A DNA stretch of 64,000 bases from Cognatundibacterium luofuense (GTDB taxonomy: Bacteria > Pseudomonadota > Gammaproteobacteria > Burkholderiales > Burkholderiaceae_D): NCBI RefSeq assembly GCF_018139685.1, contig NZ_JAGSPN010000011.1:62001-126000 (forward strand), read 5' to 3'. Positions 1 to 10,311 of the stretch are shown piece by piece. Every line of letters starts with the position of its first letter. Positions within the stretch are counted from its first letter, which is position 1. The notes below the pieces were generated by a model. It was not told where the DNA came from, searched no databases, and saw nothing but the letters and a program-made list of their open reading frames with translations. The position numbers were made by a program, and so were the translations under genes.

Positions 1-1365
1 AAAGAAATCCAGCACGATTTCAGCCATTGGCAAATCATAAGTGAGCTTCACTTGCCGGCCGTGGTACGCCATATCCATCTGAACACCACGCTTCTGAGTA
101 CACAGGGTAATCACTGCCCCTACGTACTCTTGTGGCATATACAAATTGACTGAAACAATCGGTTCACGGATTTCTTCAACTTTAGATGGATCAGGCATCT
201 TTGCCGGATTATCGACCTGAATAATCGATCCGTCAGCCATCACAACCTCATAAACCACTGTCGGAGCAGTTGTAATGAGATCCATGTCGAATTCGCGCTC
301 AAGTCGTTCCTGCACAATTTCCATATGCAGTAAGCCCAAGAAGCCACAGCGGAAACCGAAGCCCAGCGCCTGAGAAACTTCCGGCTCAAACATCAGCGCC
401 GCATCATTCAGCTTCAGTTTTTCCAGAGATTCACGCAGCGCGTCGTACTGGTTTGCCTCAACCGGGAATAAACCTGCAAACACCTGTGGCTGAATTTCTT
501 TAAAACCAGGCAATGGTTCTTTTGCTTTATTTGCTACCGTCGTAATCGTATCACCGACTTTGGCTGCTTTCAGCTCCTTGATGCCAGCAATAATGAAACC
601 CACCTGACCTGCCACCAGAGAGTCGCGGGACAACGACTTCGGCGTAAATACACCAACACTCTCAACCAGATGCTGAGCCTCAGTCGCCATCAGCAGAATT
701 TTGTCTTTCGGACGCAGCGTGCCGTTAACAATACGTACCAGCATCACGACACCAACGTAATTATCAAACCACGAATCGATAATTAAGGCCTGCAGCGGTG
801 CAGACGGATCACCCTCCGGGGCTGGCACTTTTGCAATCAGCGACTCAAGAACATCTGCCACGCCCAGACCGGTTTTTGCGGAGCAATGCACTGCATCCGT
901 CGCATCAATACCGATAACATCCTCAATTTCTTTTGTCGCGTTATCCGGGTCAGCTGAAGGCAAGTCGATTTTATTCAGAACCGGTACGACTTCCACACCC
1001 AGATCAATTGCCGTGTAGCAGTTTGCAACTGTCTGCGCCTCAACACCCTGCGATGCATCGACGACCAACAGCGCTCCTTCACAAGCAGACAAAGAGCGGC
1101 TCACCTCATAACTGAAGTCAACGTGCCCTGGGGTATCAATCAGATTCAGATTGTAAACTTTACCGTCTTTGGCCTTGTAATTCAGCGCAGCTGTTTGCGC
1201 TTTAATCGTAATACCGCGCTCACGCTCGATATCCATCGAATCCAGCACCTGTGCTTCCATTTCACGGTCAGAAAGTCCGCCGCACAACTGAATAATACGA
1301 TCAGCCAGGGTAGATTTACCGTGGTCGATATGAGCAATAATAGAAAAATTCCGGATGTTATTCAT
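1..1365 (-). CDS. lepA: Elongation factor 4 (LepA), 3' end cut by window edge
   Basis: Ribosome-bound translational GTPase that back-translocates stalled or mis-translocated ribosomes; peripheral to the membrane or cytosolic. The frame is open from the ATG at 1365 to the first base of the window, giving 455 residues; the family is about 600 residues, so roughly the last 140 (C-terminal domain) are missing here. Visible GTPase motifs near the N terminus are AHIDHGKST (G1), DTPGH (G3) and NKID (G4), and the start [18 protein letters not shown] is typical of LepA. The gene follows truA on the same strand after a terminator-like hairpin, so it probably has its own promoter. It is too long to be a shadow, and no other translation GTPase fits as well. 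Confidence 0.96.
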   Translation of the reverse strand, partial: MNNIRNFSIIAHIDHGKSTLADRIIQLCGGLSDREMEAQVLDSMDIERERGITIKAQTAALNYKAKDGKVYNLNLIDTPGHVDFSYEVSRSLSACEGALLVVDASQGVEAQTVANCYTAIDLGVEVVPVLNKIDLPSADPDNATKEIEDVIGIDATDAVHCSAKTGLGVADVLESLIAKVPAPEGDPSAPLQALIIDSWFDNYVGVVMLVRIVNGTLRPKDKILLMATEAQHLVESVGVFTPKSLSRDSLVAGQVGFIIAGIKELKAAKVGDTITTVANKAKEPLPGFKEIQPQVFAGLFPVEANQYDALRESLEKLKLNDAALMFEPEVSQALGFGFRCGFLGLLHMEIVQERLEREFDMDLITTAPTVVYEVVMADGSIIQVDNPAKMPDPSKVEEIREPIVSVNLYMPQEYVGAVITLCTQKRGVQMDMAYHGRQVKLTYDLPMAEIVLDFF

Positions 1366-1405
1366 TGGGTAACAATTCAATTCGAAAGCACAGCAAAAAC
1401 CGGCT

Positions 1406-1447
1406 AAAAAAAAGCGCTCCGGTCTGGGCTCAATCCCAGGCGGGCGC
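1406..1447 (-). terminator. Probable terminator after truA
   Basis: Read on the minus strand, GCGC and CTGGG arms pair with CCCAG and GCGC arms around a short loop, with an internal loop, and are followed by eight U residues (the A run at 1406-1413). It lies just downstream of the truA stop and upstream of lepA. Confidence 0.6.
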
Positions 1448-1521
1448 CTGCCAGTCTTTTTTGCAAAGCGTCATTTTACCGGATTTCGAGTCAGAAATCC
1501 GTGATTAGTCCGAGAATCCAC

Positions 1522-2346
1522 TCAGTCGGCGGGCAAAAACGACAAGAATCCCGGTAGCAATATTTGTTTCTGCTGAGGCAACTGCCAGACCGGATCGTAT
1601 TCAATGTGCGCAAGATACAAGCCATCCGGCATAAAGGTAGGTGCAGCCAAGCTTCGGTCCTTTGCCTCCAGCAACTCATGCATCCATTCCGGCTCACGCT
1701 TACCTGTACCGACAAACACCAGTGAGCCCACAATATTCCTGACCATATGATGAAGGAATGCACTCGCCTTCAGCGTAAAAATAAACATATCGCCATGCTG
1801 CCGGATATCAATACTGTACATATGCTTAACCGGCGATTTCGCCTGACATTCCGCAGCACGGAATGCTGAAAAGTCATGTTCGCCAAGCAAATATGCTGCG
1901 CCCGCCTGCATTTTTTCCAAATTCAGTTCACGAAACACCCAGCCTGCCCTGCCCCCCCATAAAGGGGACCGAATCTTATTATTATGCAGAACATAATGAT
2001 AGGTGCGCGCTCTGGCACTGAAACGGGAATGAAACGCCTCCGGAGACACAGGATCACAGTCGAGCTCCTTAGCCCATTGAACTGCAACCGAGGAAGGCAG
2101 AAATGCATTTACGCCGTTCACCCATGAATAAGGGGTGCGTATCAGTTCGGTATCAAAGTGCACAACCTGCTCAAGTCCATGCACACCTGCATCTGTCCTG
2201 CCGGCGCAAGTCGTATGAACAGCCTGATTGGTAAATTGTTTTAATGCTCGCTCAAGCACATCCTGAACCGTATCGCCGGAAGGCTGCTTTTGCCAACCAC
2301 GCCACGAATTCCCGTCGTACTGCACTCCCAAAACGATACGTTTCAC
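1522..2346 (-). CDS. truA: tRNA pseudouridine(38-40) synthase TruA
   Basis: Converts uridines 38-40 in the anticodon arm of several tRNAs to pseudouridine. The catalytic aspartate lies in the CAGRTDAGVHG motif about 50 residues from the start, and the family-typical opening KRIVLGVQYDG is present. I chose the GTG at 2346, which begins MKRIVLGVQYDG and gives 274 residues, close to the E. coli length of about 270. An in-frame GTG at 2358 would add four residues. The start overlaps the region just after the fimV terminator, so expression needs read-through or a promoter within the fimV tail. The product is cytosolic. No oddities are seen in the protein. Confidence 0.95.
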   Translation of the reverse strand: MKRIVLGVQYDGNSWRGWQKQPSGDTVQDVLERALKQFTNQAVHTTCAGRTDAGVHGLEQVVHFDTELIRTPYSWVNGVNAFLPSSVAVQWAKELDCDPVSPEAFHSRFSARARTYHYVLHNNKIRSPLWGGRAGWVFRELNLEKMQAGAAYLLGEHDFSAFRAAECQAKSPVKHMYSIDIRQHGDMFIFTLKASAFLHHMVRNIVGSLVFVGTGKREPEWMHELLEAKDRSLAAPTFMPDGLYLAHIEYDPVWQLPQQKQILLPGFLSFLPAD

Positions 2347-2358
2347 ATCTAATCCCAC

Positions 2359-2394
2359 AAAAAGAAAACGGGCGCCGACCTGCGTCAGCGCCCG
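2359..2394 (-). terminator. Terminator after fimV
   Basis: Seven-base arms CGGGCGC and GCGCCCG (2369-2375, 2388-2394) are followed on the minus strand by a U-rich tract. It sits 17 bases past the fimV stop and directly abuts the truA start region. Confidence 0.75.
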
Positions 2395-2411
2395 CGCATC
2401 ATGGACGAAAA

Positions 2412-5228
2412 TCAGGCAAGTTGCAACAACATCGCATTTGCGCGTTCGCGTTGCTCTGCATTACCACCGCGAACAACCTCTTCAAGCAACTCTCGTGCGC
2501 CTTCACGATCACCAATTTCCTGATAAGCCACTGCCAGATCCAGCTTCGTAGACATTTCAGCGTTCTCTGGCTCGGATTCCGGACCAGCATCAGCGGTCGG
2601 AATATCTGCAATCTCATTCGCAACTGGCGAAGGATCAAGATTCAGGTCGATACCAGATAAATCAAATTCGAATGCCGAAGCCTGCGCATCAACCGCAGGA
2701 ACATCAGAAGTCAGATCGGACGGCACAGATTCTTCGATTGCAAAATCAAGTACCGGAACCTCATCGCCTGCATGCTCGTCTGCCAGCGAAACCTCTGCAT
2801 CCAGTTTTGGCACACCATCGTCAAAAGACATTGCGCTCAGATCCGGAATACTTTCATTTGGAACCACATTCAGTTCCAATTCCGGCAACGTAAAATCGAG
2901 ACTATTGTCGTCGGCTACAGATAACTCAGGCTCGCTTTGTACGACTGATTCAGGTTGAACAGCCGGCGTTTCAGGTTCACCGAAATCAAAGTCAATCACA
3001 CCCAAATCCGGCTCATCGTTTTTCACAACTGGCTCAGCTGCAGGTGAATTCGCAGGTAATTCAGGCACAGCAGGTACGTCATCGCCAAAACCGAGATCAA
3101 AGTCCAGTGCGGAAGTATCAATCACGGCAGGACCAGATTCTGTCGCCATAACAGGAGCAGCTTCTTCAACTTGCGGACCAGGTTTAGTCGCGGTATCAAT
3201 AATACTGATCGCCTCCAGCATATCCTTAGACATCGAATTTGAAAGCAAGGCCTCCGGATCTAAATCCTCCAGCGGATGCGTAGGCATACCGATGCCAGCA
3301 TCAGAAACAGGCGCTTCTTTAGACTGACCGCCGGCATACAGCGGATTCGTTGGCTCCAGCGAGACACCCATCGATGCTGCCTGCGCCCACTCTTCGCCGG
3401 TACCGCTGGTCATTCCATACAGCTCACTGGCCACACGTTCAAACTGACGGGAGTCCTTACGCGCAAAGTAAATTTCCAGCAATTTCAAGCGCACGGCATG
3501 GCGATCAGGCTGTGTTCGCAACGCTTCCTTCAGAATTTCTTCCGCCTGCGTGTCACGACCGTAAGCAATGTAAACATCAGCCTCCGCAACAGGATCCACC
3601 TCATTGGCATCCAGTTGACTGGCAGACGGAGCAAAGTTGGAATTGAACACGCTGTTATTTGTATCCACACTCTGACCGCCAGTTGAACCGAACATCGAGT
3701 TCGCTTTCATACTGGAACCAGTAAGAATACTGTCTTCAAATTGCTGTTGCTTTTTGCGACGCTGATTAGCCCACAAACCAACGCCAGCCAGTATTGCGAT
3801 TAATCCGGCGCCCGCAGGCATTGCCCAGTCAGACAAGCTTTCGAAGAAACTCGGCTCAGGCGGTGGTGGTGGTGGCGGAGCAACCGGGCGACGACGTGGC
3901 TTTTCAGCACTAGCCGACGCAGAAGCACTGGCAACGGCTGGAGCCGACGCCACTGCTGATGCCTGCACTGCTGCGGGGGCAGATGCTGTTGCTGCAGTAG
4001 AAGCGACTACCGGTACGGGCTGAGCAACAGGTTTCTCTGCTTCTTTTACTTCCTTGCCATCTTTTTTCACTGATTTCGCTGTCAGCTCGGCTTCTTTTGC
4101 AGCAAGATCTTTATTTTTAACGTCCAGCAGCTTTTGCAACTCACCGACATTTTTTTCCAGCTCTTTAACGCGGCTGTTTGCCTCGGCTACTGCTTTTTCT
4201 TTCGCAATTTTCTCTGCCTCAGCAGCAGCCTTATTACCTGCTTCTGCCTTGGAAAGTTTCAGCTTATCTGGGGATTCCGCACTCGGGGTCGGAGTTTCCT
4301 TTACTTTAGCGGTAATTTTTCCGCTTGCAGCCTGTTTCGCAGGTGCGGTACGTGCTGCTGGTGCACGCTCAACCTGTTCAGCCAGTTTGCCACGGTATGC
4401 ACTGAAATCATTCGAATGTGCAATCACAACCGAGTGTGCCTCGGTCGCATTTGGTGCAGTTGCTTTTACCGATTCGGTATCAGGAATTTGCAGAATCTGG
4501 CCAGCACGCAAACGGTTCATATTGCTGCCAACAAATGCATCTTTATTCGCTTTATATAAAGCAACCAGCATTTGATCAAGCGAAACACCTTCTGAGCGAT
4601 ATGCTCCTGCGATTTTACTGAGAGTCTCACCAGGCTTTACAGCATGTTCAGCAGCTGTTTTTGCTGGCGGCTGAGATGGATTTGCAGCCGCCACTTGCTT
4701 TTTTGCTGCCTGCTGAGCAGGAACTGATTGCACAGGCTGAGGGGCTGTACGAATCTGTGATGCGCCATTTTTTGCTGCTACCTGTGCAGACTGTCCTGTG
4801 CGGAGATCAACCGGATCAAGCAGGAAAGTGTATTCACGCAGCAACTTTCCGTTCGACGAATTGAGTTCCAGCAGCATATCGACGAATGGTTCATTCATCG
4901 GCTGACTGGATGTCACTTTAATGATGTAGTTATTGCCGCGCTGCTCGATACCAAACTGCAACGACAATAATGCTGCATTGAATTCAATATTGGCACGTTT
5001 AAATGCCTCCGGCGATGCCAGTTTCGGCGTCAGAGAACCAAGTTCCTCTTTATTCGGGGAAGTCAGTTCAATTTCAGCTTTTAACGGTTGTCCGAGTGCT
5101 GACAATACCGTCAGTCGCCCCATGCCGGTTGCGCTCGCATCCGCCGCAAACAGCATAGCAGAAGCAACGGCGACGCTCAGTGCATTACGCCCCAGAGAAA
5201 TAACGGATTTTCTTTTTTGTTTTTGCAT
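2412..5228 (-). CDS. fimV: FimV-type polar hub protein (LysM, TPR)
   Basis: Inner-membrane scaffold that organises type IV pili and polar proteins in Pseudomonas and relatives. The start was placed at the ATG at 5228 (MQKQKRK), which gives a normal signal or anchor segment; an upstream in-frame start at 5282 adds 18 residues with no better support. In order I see an N-terminal FimV domain with the GMGRLTVLSALGQPLKAEIEL motif, a LysM domain around residues 195-245 (HAVKPGETLSKIA), a Lys/Glu/Ala-rich coiled coil, an Ala/Pro-rich stretch with a run of prolines, one membrane helix (AGLIAILAGVGLW) followed by a basic stop, TPR-like helices, an acidic region with repeated D-F motifs, and the FimV C-terminal TPR (LAVAYQEIGDREGARELLEEV). 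It is 938 residues, usual for the family. Its terminator separates it from truA. Confidence 0.93.
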   Translation of the reverse strand: MQKQKRKSVISLGRNALSVAVASAMLFAADASATGMGRLTVLSALGQPLKAEIELTSPNKEELGSLTPKLASPEAFKRANIEFNAALLSLQFGIEQRGNNYIIKVTSSQPMNEPFVDMLLELNSSNGKLLREYTFLLDPVDLRTGQSAQVAAKNGASQIRTAPQPVQSVPAQQAAKKQVAAANPSQPPAKTAAEHAVKPGETLSKIAGAYRSEGVSLDQMLVALYKANKDAFVGSNMNRLRAGQILQIPDTESVKATAPNATEAHSVVIAHSNDFSAYRGKLAEQVERAPAARTAPAKQAASGKITAKVKETPTPSAESPDKLKLSKAEAGNKAAAEAEKIAKEKAVAEANSRVKELEKNVGELQKLLDVKNKDLAAKEAELTAKSVKKDGKEVKEAEKPVAQPVPVVASTAATASAPAAVQASAVASAPAVASASASASAEKPRRRPVAPPPPPPPEPSFFESLSDWAMPAGAGLIAILAGVGLWANQRRKKQQQFEDSILTGSSMKANSMFGSTGGQSVDTNNSVFNSNFAPSASQLDANEVDPVAEADVYIAYGRDTQAEEILKEALRTQPDRHAVRLKLLEIYFARKDSRQFERVASELYGMTSGTGEEWAQAASMGVSLEPTNPLYAGGQSKEAPVSDAGIGMPTHPLEDLDPEALLSNSMSKDMLEAISIIDTATKPGPQVEEAAPVMATESGPAVIDTSALDFDLGFGDDVPAVPELPANSPAAEPVVKNDEPDLGVIDFDFGEPETPAVQPESVVQSEPELSVADDNSLDFTLPELELNVVPNESIPDLSAMSFDDGVPKLDAEVSLADEHAGDEVPVLDFAIEESVPSDLTSDVPAVDAQASAFEFDLSGIDLNLDPSPVANEIADIPTADAGPESEPENAEMSTKLDLAVAYQEIGDREGARELLEEVVRGGNAEQRERANAMLLQLA

Positions 5229-5444
5229 ATTGTCAGACAATTCGGGAGGAAACAAACAACAAAGTTTGCTAAAACTACACAAATTCAGATTTTTTCAAGG
5301 ATGTAAATGCCATCTTTGCGCTGCAAGCTTACCGCTATTTATGCACATGGTAAATACATCAATTACAGAAGGCAGGCGGCCCGCACCAGAAACGTTGCAG
5401 CGCTTTAACACTCCTGTTTTTAAGTCAGCGCGTGTTTATACAAG

Positions 5445-5473
5445 AAAAAAAGAGGGCTGACGCCCTCTTTTTC
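5445..5473 (-). terminator. Terminator of the leu-asd operon
   Basis: GAGGGC and GCCCTC arms (5452-5457, 5462-5467) with a TGAC loop, A-rich on the left and T-rich on the right, so it could work in both directions. It lies just beyond the asd stop. Confidence 0.85.
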
Positions 5474-5499
5474 ACTTTCTTACACGAATTTCATAAAAA

Positions 5500-6624
5500 T
5501 CAATCTATCAGTATGCGCAACATACGACGCAGAGGTTCTGCAGCACCCCACAGCAACTGATCGCCGATCGTAAATGCACCAACGTATTCTGGTCCCATCG
5601 CCAGCTTACGCACACGCCCCACAGGAATGGTAAGTGTGCCGGTGACTGCAACCGGTGTCAGATCACGAATGGTCGCTTCACGATTATTCGGCACAACTTT
5701 CGCCCACGGATTATCCGCCGCGATCATACCCTCGATTTCGTCAACAGGCACATCTTTCTTCAGCTTGAAAGTCAGTGCCTGGCTATGGCAGCGCATTGCG
5801 CCGACACGAACACAGAAACCATCCACCGGAATCGGCGCAGAGCCAAAGCCCTCGCCCAGACCCAGAATCTTGTTGGTTTCCGCCATGCCTTTCCACTCTT
5901 CGCGGGAAGTGCCGTTACCAAGATCTTTATCAATCCACGGGATCAGGGAACCACCGAGTGGCACACCGAAATTCGCGACTTCATCCGCACCGAAGCCCCG
6001 TTGCTTTGCGATGATCTTACGGTCAATTTCCAGAATCGCACTCTTAGGATCATCCAGCAGATCGCGCACTTCAGCATGCAATTTGCCATACTGCGTCAGC
6101 AATTCACGCATATGCTGCGCACCGCCGCCGGAAGCAGCCTGATACGTCTGTGTGCTCATCCACTCCACAAGACCGGCTTTATACAGCGCGCCGACACCCA
6201 TCAGCATACAGCTGACGGTGCAGTTACCACCGATCCAGTTATTCTGACCTTTACTCAGCGCATTTTTGATGACTGGCAGATTGACCGGATCCAGAATAAT
6301 CACTGCATCATCTTTCATGCGCAAGCTGGAAGCCGCGTCAATCCAGTGACCATTCCAGCCGGCTGCACGCAGTTGCGGGAATACTTCATTCGTATAATCA
6401 CCGCCCTGGCAGGTAATAATGATGTCGCACTTCTTCAGCTCATCAATATTGTTCGCGTCCTTCAGCGTCTTTTCGTTCTTTGCCATTGCAGGTGCTGTGC
6501 CGCCTGCATTGGATGTAGAAAAGAATACGGGTTCAATATGGTCAAAGTCCCTCTCTTCCTGCATGCGCTGCATCAGAACGGAACCGACCATACCACGCCA
6601 ACCTACCAAGCCTACCAGTTTCAT
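5500..6624 (-). CDS. asd: Aspartate-semialdehyde dehydrogenase
   Basis: NADP-dependent reduction of aspartyl phosphate to aspartate semialdehyde, the branch point to lysine, threonine, methionine and diaminopimelate. The nucleotide-binding start [17 protein letters not shown] and the catalytic cysteine in GGNCTVSCM (Cys135 from the chosen start) match the gamma/beta-type Asd. The second of two adjacent ATGs (6624) is preferred because it lies seven bases from AGGG; the ATG at 6627 is the alternative. The product is 374 residues. It is 39 bases after leuB with no terminator between, so it likely ends the leuC-leuD-leuB-asd transcript. The paired enzyme aspartate kinase (lysC) lies at 48.8-50.0 kb in this window. 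Confidence 0.97.
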   Translation of the reverse strand: MKLVGLVGWRGMVGSVLMQRMQEERDFDHIEPVFFSTSNAGGTAPAMAKNEKTLKDANNIDELKKCDIIITCQGGDYTNEVFPQLRAAGWNGHWIDAASSLRMKDDAVIILDPVNLPVIKNALSKGQNNWIGGNCTVSCMLMGVGALYKAGLVEWMSTQTYQAASGGGAQHMRELLTQYGKLHAEVRDLLDDPKSAILEIDRKIIAKQRGFGADEVANFGVPLGGSLIPWIDKDLGNGTSREEWKGMAETNKILGLGEGFGSAPIPVDGFCVRVGAMRCHSQALTFKLKKDVPVDEIEGMIAADNPWAKVVPNNREATIRDLTPVAVTGTLTIPVGRVRKLAMGPEYVGAFTIGDQLLWGAAEPLRRMLRILID

Positions 6625-6663
6625 CATTTTTCCCTAAAAAGCGCAGAAAACTGCGTCGTTCAC

Positions 6664-7737
6664 TCACTCAGACAAGGCTGCCACGACTGCCTGTCCCATT
6701 TCAGCAGTACCAACTTTTGTCGTACCCGGCTCGTAAATATCCGGAGTACGCAAGCCAGCTGCCAATACTTTTTTCACTGCTGCCTCAATACGATCTGCCT
6801 GCTCCGCTTTATTCAGCGAATAGCGCAGCATCATTGCTGCCGACAAAATTGTTGCCAGCGGATTCGCGATCCCTTTGCCTGCGATATCCGGCGCAGAACC
6901 ATGTGATGGTTCATACAAACCTTTGTTATTGGCATCCAGCGACGCACTTGGCAGCATACCAATAGAGCCGGTCAGCATTGCGGCGGCGTCCGACAAAATA
7001 TCGCCGAACATATTGCCGGTAACGATCACGTCGAATTTCTTTGGCGCACGCACCAGTTGCATCGCAGCATTATCGACATACATATGCTCCAGTGCGACAT
7101 CCGGATATTCGCGATGCACATCGATCACGATGTCTTTCCAGAACTGGAAAGTTTCCAGCACATTTGCCTTATCAACACTGGTCAGTCTGCCGCCACGTTT
7201 TTGCGCAGTCTGAAACGCCACGTGCGCGATACGGCGGATTTCCGTTTCTGCATAGCGCATGGTGTCAAAACCTTCGCGCTCACCCTGAAACGGACCATCC
7301 GGACAAGTACGCACACCGCGTGGCTGGCCAAAATAAATGTCACCGGTCAGTTCGCGAATAATCAGAATATCCAGACCGGACACCACTTCCGGCTTCAGTG
7401 TTGATGCACCCGCCAGTTCAGGATACAGGATTGCCGGACGCAGATTCGCAAACAATTTTAAATTTTTGCGCAATCCCAGAATTGCCTGCTCAGGGCGCAG
7501 TGCGCGTTCCAGCGTATCGTATTTCCAGTCGCCAACCGCGCCGAACAGAACAGCATCCGCTTCCTGCGCCAGCTTCAGCGTTGCTTCCGGCAACGGATGT
7601 CCGGCCGCCTCATAACCTGCACCACCGACCGGTGCGGTTTCCATTTCAAATTTTTCGTCCAGCGCATTCAGTACACTGACTGCTTGCGCAACAATCTCAG
7701 GACCAATGCCGTCACCCGGCAATACTGCAATTTTCAT
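6664..7737 (-). CDS. leuB: 3-isopropylmalate dehydrogenase
   Basis: Oxidative decarboxylation of 3-isopropylmalate to 2-oxoisocaproate in leucine synthesis; cytosolic, NAD and divalent metal dependent. The protein begins [16 protein letters not shown], and the family signature ([22 protein letters not shown]) with metal-binding aspartates is present near residue 240. The start at 7737 is set by AAGGAAAAC just upstream; a longer open frame to 7776 overlaps leuD and is not needed. The product is 357 residues, normal length. Only 11 bases separate it from leuD, and it is followed closely by asd. Confidence 0.97.
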   Translation of the reverse strand: MKIAVLPGDGIGPEIVAQAVSVLNALDEKFEMETAPVGGAGYEAAGHPLPEATLKLAQEADAVLFGAVGDWKYDTLERALRPEQAILGLRKNLKLFANLRPAILYPELAGASTLKPEVVSGLDILIIRELTGDIYFGQPRGVRTCPDGPFQGEREGFDTMRYAETEIRRIAHVAFQTAQKRGGRLTSVDKANVLETFQFWKDIVIDVHREYPDVALEHMYVDNAAMQLVRAPKKFDVIVTGNMFGDILSDAAAMLTGSIGMLPSASLDANNKGLYEPSHGSAPDIAGKGIANPLATILSAAMMLRYSLNKAEQADRIEAAVKKVLAAGLRTPDIYEPGTTKVGTAEMGQAVVAALSE

Positions 7738-7748
7738 ATTGTTTTCCT

Positions 7749-8402
7749 TCAGGACTGAATAGTATTCGACAGCCACGGGAAACGTGTCAGATGCTGCTCT
7801 TCATAACTGCGGATCTTTTGCTCATGGCGCAGTGTCAGGCCAATATCATCCAGACCATTCAGCAGGCAGTATTTCCGGAAAGGGTCAACGTTAAACGCAT
7901 AAGACTGCGATCCGTTGACAGTGGAAACGGTCTGCGCTTCCAGATCAATCACCAGACGAAAACCCGGGAAGGCACGTACTTCGTTAAACAGCTGATCTAC
8001 CTGCACTTCCGTCAGCACAATCGGCAAAACACCATTCTTAAAACAATTATTAAAAAAGATGTCAGCAAAACTTGGCGCAATAATCGCGCGGAAACCGTAT
8101 TGTTCCAGCGCCCACGGCGCATGTTCACGCGACGAACCGCAACCGAAATTTTTACGGGTCAGTAAAACTGATGCACCCTGATAGCGCGGCTCATTCAGCA
8201 CAAACTCCGGATTCAGCGGACGCTTGCTGTTATCCATTCCCGGTTCGCCATGATCCAGATAACGCCACTCATCAAACAGGTTAGGACCAAAACCGGTGCG
8301 CTGAATGGATTTCAGAAACTGCTTAGGAATAATGGCGTCAGTATCGACATTCGCCCGGTCCAGCGGTGCAACAAGACCATCAACAATAGTAAACTTTTGC
8401 AT
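7749..8402 (-). CDS. leuD: 3-isopropylmalate dehydratase, small subunit
   Basis: Swivel-domain subunit that joins LeuC to isomerise 2- to 3-isopropylmalate. The sequence opens [30 protein letters not shown] and carries the [13 protein letters not shown] substrate-loop motif, both diagnostic. At 217 residues it has the usual length. It starts two bases after the stop of the small lipoprotein gene and ends 11 bases before leuB, so it is within one operon. No anomalies were seen. Confidence 0.97.
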   Translation of the reverse strand: MQKFTIVDGLVAPLDRANVDTDAIIPKQFLKSIQRTGFGPNLFDEWRYLDHGEPGMDNSKRPLNPEFVLNEPRYQGASVLLTRKNFGCGSSREHAPWALEQYGFRAIIAPSFADIFFNNCFKNGVLPIVLTEVQVDQLFNEVRAFPGFRLVIDLEAQTVSTVNGSQSYAFNVDPFRKYCLLNGLDDIGLTLRHEQKIRSYEEQHLTRFPWLSNTIQS

Positions 8403-8404
8403 GC

Positions 8405-8527
8405 TTATTTCTTCCCGAGACCTTCTACCGCTTCACCGGCTTTTTTCACATCTTTCCCGATTCCCTGCACGGTATTGCAACCGGCAAGAACACAAACACA
8501 CAGCAACATGAATGCAAATTTTTTCAT
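8405..8527 (-). CDS. Entericidin-like small lipoprotein
   Basis: A 40-residue open frame from the ATG at 8527 to the stop at 8405, preceded by AAGGAAAA. It has a lysine-containing start, a hydrophobic core and a lipobox LAGC with Cys at residue 17, then a short amphipathic tail containing [12 protein letters not shown]. This matches the entericidin EcnA/EcnB family: tiny outer-membrane-bound lipoproteins whose role is unclear (toxin/antidote in E. coli). It sits between leuC (14 bases) and leuD (2 bases) and must be made from the leucine operon message. The family call is from the lipobox and the GKD..KAGEA pattern; the function here is not known. Confidence 0.88.
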   Translation of the reverse strand: MKKFAFMLLCVCVLAGCNTVQGIGKDVKKAGEAVEGLGKK

Positions 8528-8541
8528 GATTTTTCCTTCTG

Positions 8542-9951
8542 TCATTTCGTCAGGCGACGGACATCGACAAAATGCCCTGCCACACCTGCAGCAGCTGCCA
8601 TTGCGGGCGATACCAGATGCGTACGACCGCCCTGCCCCTGACGGCCTTCAAAGTTTCTGTTCGACGTGGAAGCACAACGCTCACCCGGCTCAAGACGGTC
8701 GGCATTCATCGCCAGACACATAGAGCAACCCGGTTCACGCCATTCAAAACCAGCGTCCTTAAAGATTTTATCGAGCCCCTCACGTTCCGCCTGCTCTTTC
8801 ACCAGGCCGGAACCCGGCACCACCATGGCCAGCTTCACATTGCTGGCGCGGAATTTGCCACGCACAACAGCGGCGGCTTCGCGTAAATCTTCGATACGGG
8901 AATTGGTGCAGGAACCGATAAACACTTTATCGATACGGATATCCGACATCGCTGTATTCGGTTTCAGATCCATATACACCAGCGCTTTTTCAATCGCATC
9001 ACGCTTCACCGGATCTTTTTCGTGGTCAGGATCAGGAACACGTCCTTCGACCGGCAACACCATTTCCGGCGATGTACCCCAGGTAATTTGCGGCTGAATT
9101 TCTTCAGCGCGCAGTGTCACCACCATATCAAAGCGTGCGCCCTGATCGGAGTGCAGTGTCTTCCAGTAAGCAACAGCCTGATCCCATTGCGGGCCGACCG
9201 GAGAGAACGGACGGCCTTTGACATAATCGATCGTGGTCTGATCCACCGCCACCATACCGGCACGGGCACCGGCTTCAATCGCCATATTACAAATCGTCAT
9301 ACGGCCTTCCATGCTGAGGCCGCGAATCGCGGAGCCGGCAAATTCAATCGCATAGCCAGTGCCGCCTGCTGTACCGATCTGCCCGATGACAGCCAGTACA
9401 ATGTCTTTCGCGGTCACACCGGCCTGCAATACGCCATCAATCTGTACCAGCATGGAACGGGATTTTTTTGCGATCAGGGTCTGGGTTGCCAGCACATGCT
9501 CGACTTCAGAGGTGCCGATGCCATGCGCCAGACAGCCAAACGCGCCGTGGGTGGAAGTGTGGGAGTCGCCGCACACAACAGTCATACCCGGCAGCGTTGC
9601 CCCCTGCTCAGGGCCGATCACGTGAACGATGCCCTGACGCTTATCATTCATACCAAAATACGTCAGACCAAACTGACGCGCATTGCCATCCAGCGTTTCC
9701 ACCTGCAGGCGCGATACCGGATCATCGATACCATTCGCGCGGTTTGTGGTCGGCACATTGTGATCAGCGACTACCAGATTGGCGGCGTTACGCCACGGTG
9801 TGCGACCCGCGATTTTCAAGCCTTCAAACGCTTGCGGACTGGTCACTTCATGTAGCAGATGACGGTCGATATATAGAATCGTTGTTCCGTCATCCTCAGT
9901 ATGCACTACATGAGATTCCCATAACTTGTCGTAAAGCGTTTTAAGCATCAT
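8542..9951 (-). CDS. leuC: 3-isopropylmalate dehydratase, large subunit
   Basis: Aconitase-family [4Fe-4S] subunit of isopropylmalate isomerase. Cluster ligands are visible in VIGSCTNSR and in the CSMC motif ([10 protein letters not shown]), with the substrate motif [12 protein letters not shown] near residue 130. It has 469 residues counted from the first of two adjacent ATGs; the second (9948) is equally possible, and the AAGGA box sits immediately upstream. It is the first gene of the leuC-lipoprotein-leuD-leuB-asd operon. A possible promoter and a dyad lie about 60-120 bases upstream. Confidence 0.97.
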   Translation of the reverse strand: MMLKTLYDKLWESHVVHTEDDGTTILYIDRHLLHEVTSPQAFEGLKIAGRTPWRNAANLVVADHNVPTTNRANGIDDPVSRLQVETLDGNARQFGLTYFGMNDKRQGIVHVIGPEQGATLPGMTVVCGDSHTSTHGAFGCLAHGIGTSEVEHVLATQTLIAKKSRSMLVQIDGVLQAGVTAKDIVLAVIGQIGTAGGTGYAIEFAGSAIRGLSMEGRMTICNMAIEAGARAGMVAVDQTTIDYVKGRPFSPVGPQWDQAVAYWKTLHSDQGARFDMVVTLRAEEIQPQITWGTSPEMVLPVEGRVPDPDHEKDPVKRDAIEKALVYMDLKPNTAMSDIRIDKVFIGSCTNSRIEDLREAAAVVRGKFRASNVKLAMVVPGSGLVKEQAEREGLDKIFKDAGFEWREPGCSMCLAMNADRLEPGERCASTSNRNFEGRQGQGGRTHLVSPAMAAAAGVAGHFVDVRRLTK

Positions 9952-10010
9952 TCCTTACCTGCCTGTTGAGAGTGGTAAACCGTCTGTGTCTGTCACAGAA
10001 TTCGCATTTG

Positions 10011-10019
10011 ATTATGCCA
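10011..10019 (-). promoter_or_regulatory. Possible leuC promoter, extended -10
   Basis: On the minus strand TGGCATAAT fits an extended -10 element (TGn then CATAAT). No good -35 box is seen. Transcription would start near 10004, about 50 bases before leuC. Confidence 0.35.
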
Positions 10020-10052
10020 CATTTGTGCAACGCAAAACCAAGAACAGACCAC

Positions 10053-10074
10053 TTTGGTGCATATTCACACCAAA
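10053..10074. promoter_or_regulatory. Inverted repeat, possible operator for leuC
   Basis: A perfect seven-base dyad, TTTGGTG and CACCAAA, with an eight-base spacer. It lies about 60 bases upstream of the predicted leuC transcription start, a place where LysR-type activators often bind. The regulator is not known. Confidence 0.35.
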
Positions 10075-10311
10075 CAAAAATAACTTTATCCGCATGAAAT
10101 CGGTATTTTCAGCGGAAAATTTCGACTAATTCAAAAAAACACTGAAATTTATTCAGGAAGCATCTTAAAACATCCGCATTCACACGAGATTCGTCCACCC
10201 GTAAACCTCCGCCGTGACCATACCAGTGAAGGTGACTCTCCATGGGCACGGTGACAAATTTACGGCTGCTTCAATCTGAGCCCGCATCACAACGACAGCC
10301 CCGCTGCACTG

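Noticed and set aside
5785-6906. A 373-residue plus-strand open frame
   Set aside because: It is antisense to asd and leuB, has no family motif, and its composition follows the reading of those genes on the other strand.
9022-9855. A 277-residue plus-strand open frame
   Set aside because: Antisense to leuC, rich in His/Arg/Thr as expected for a shadow frame.
9952-10240. A leucine leader peptide or attenuator before leuC
   Set aside because: No short frame rich in leucine codons and no antiterminator pair was found close to leuC.
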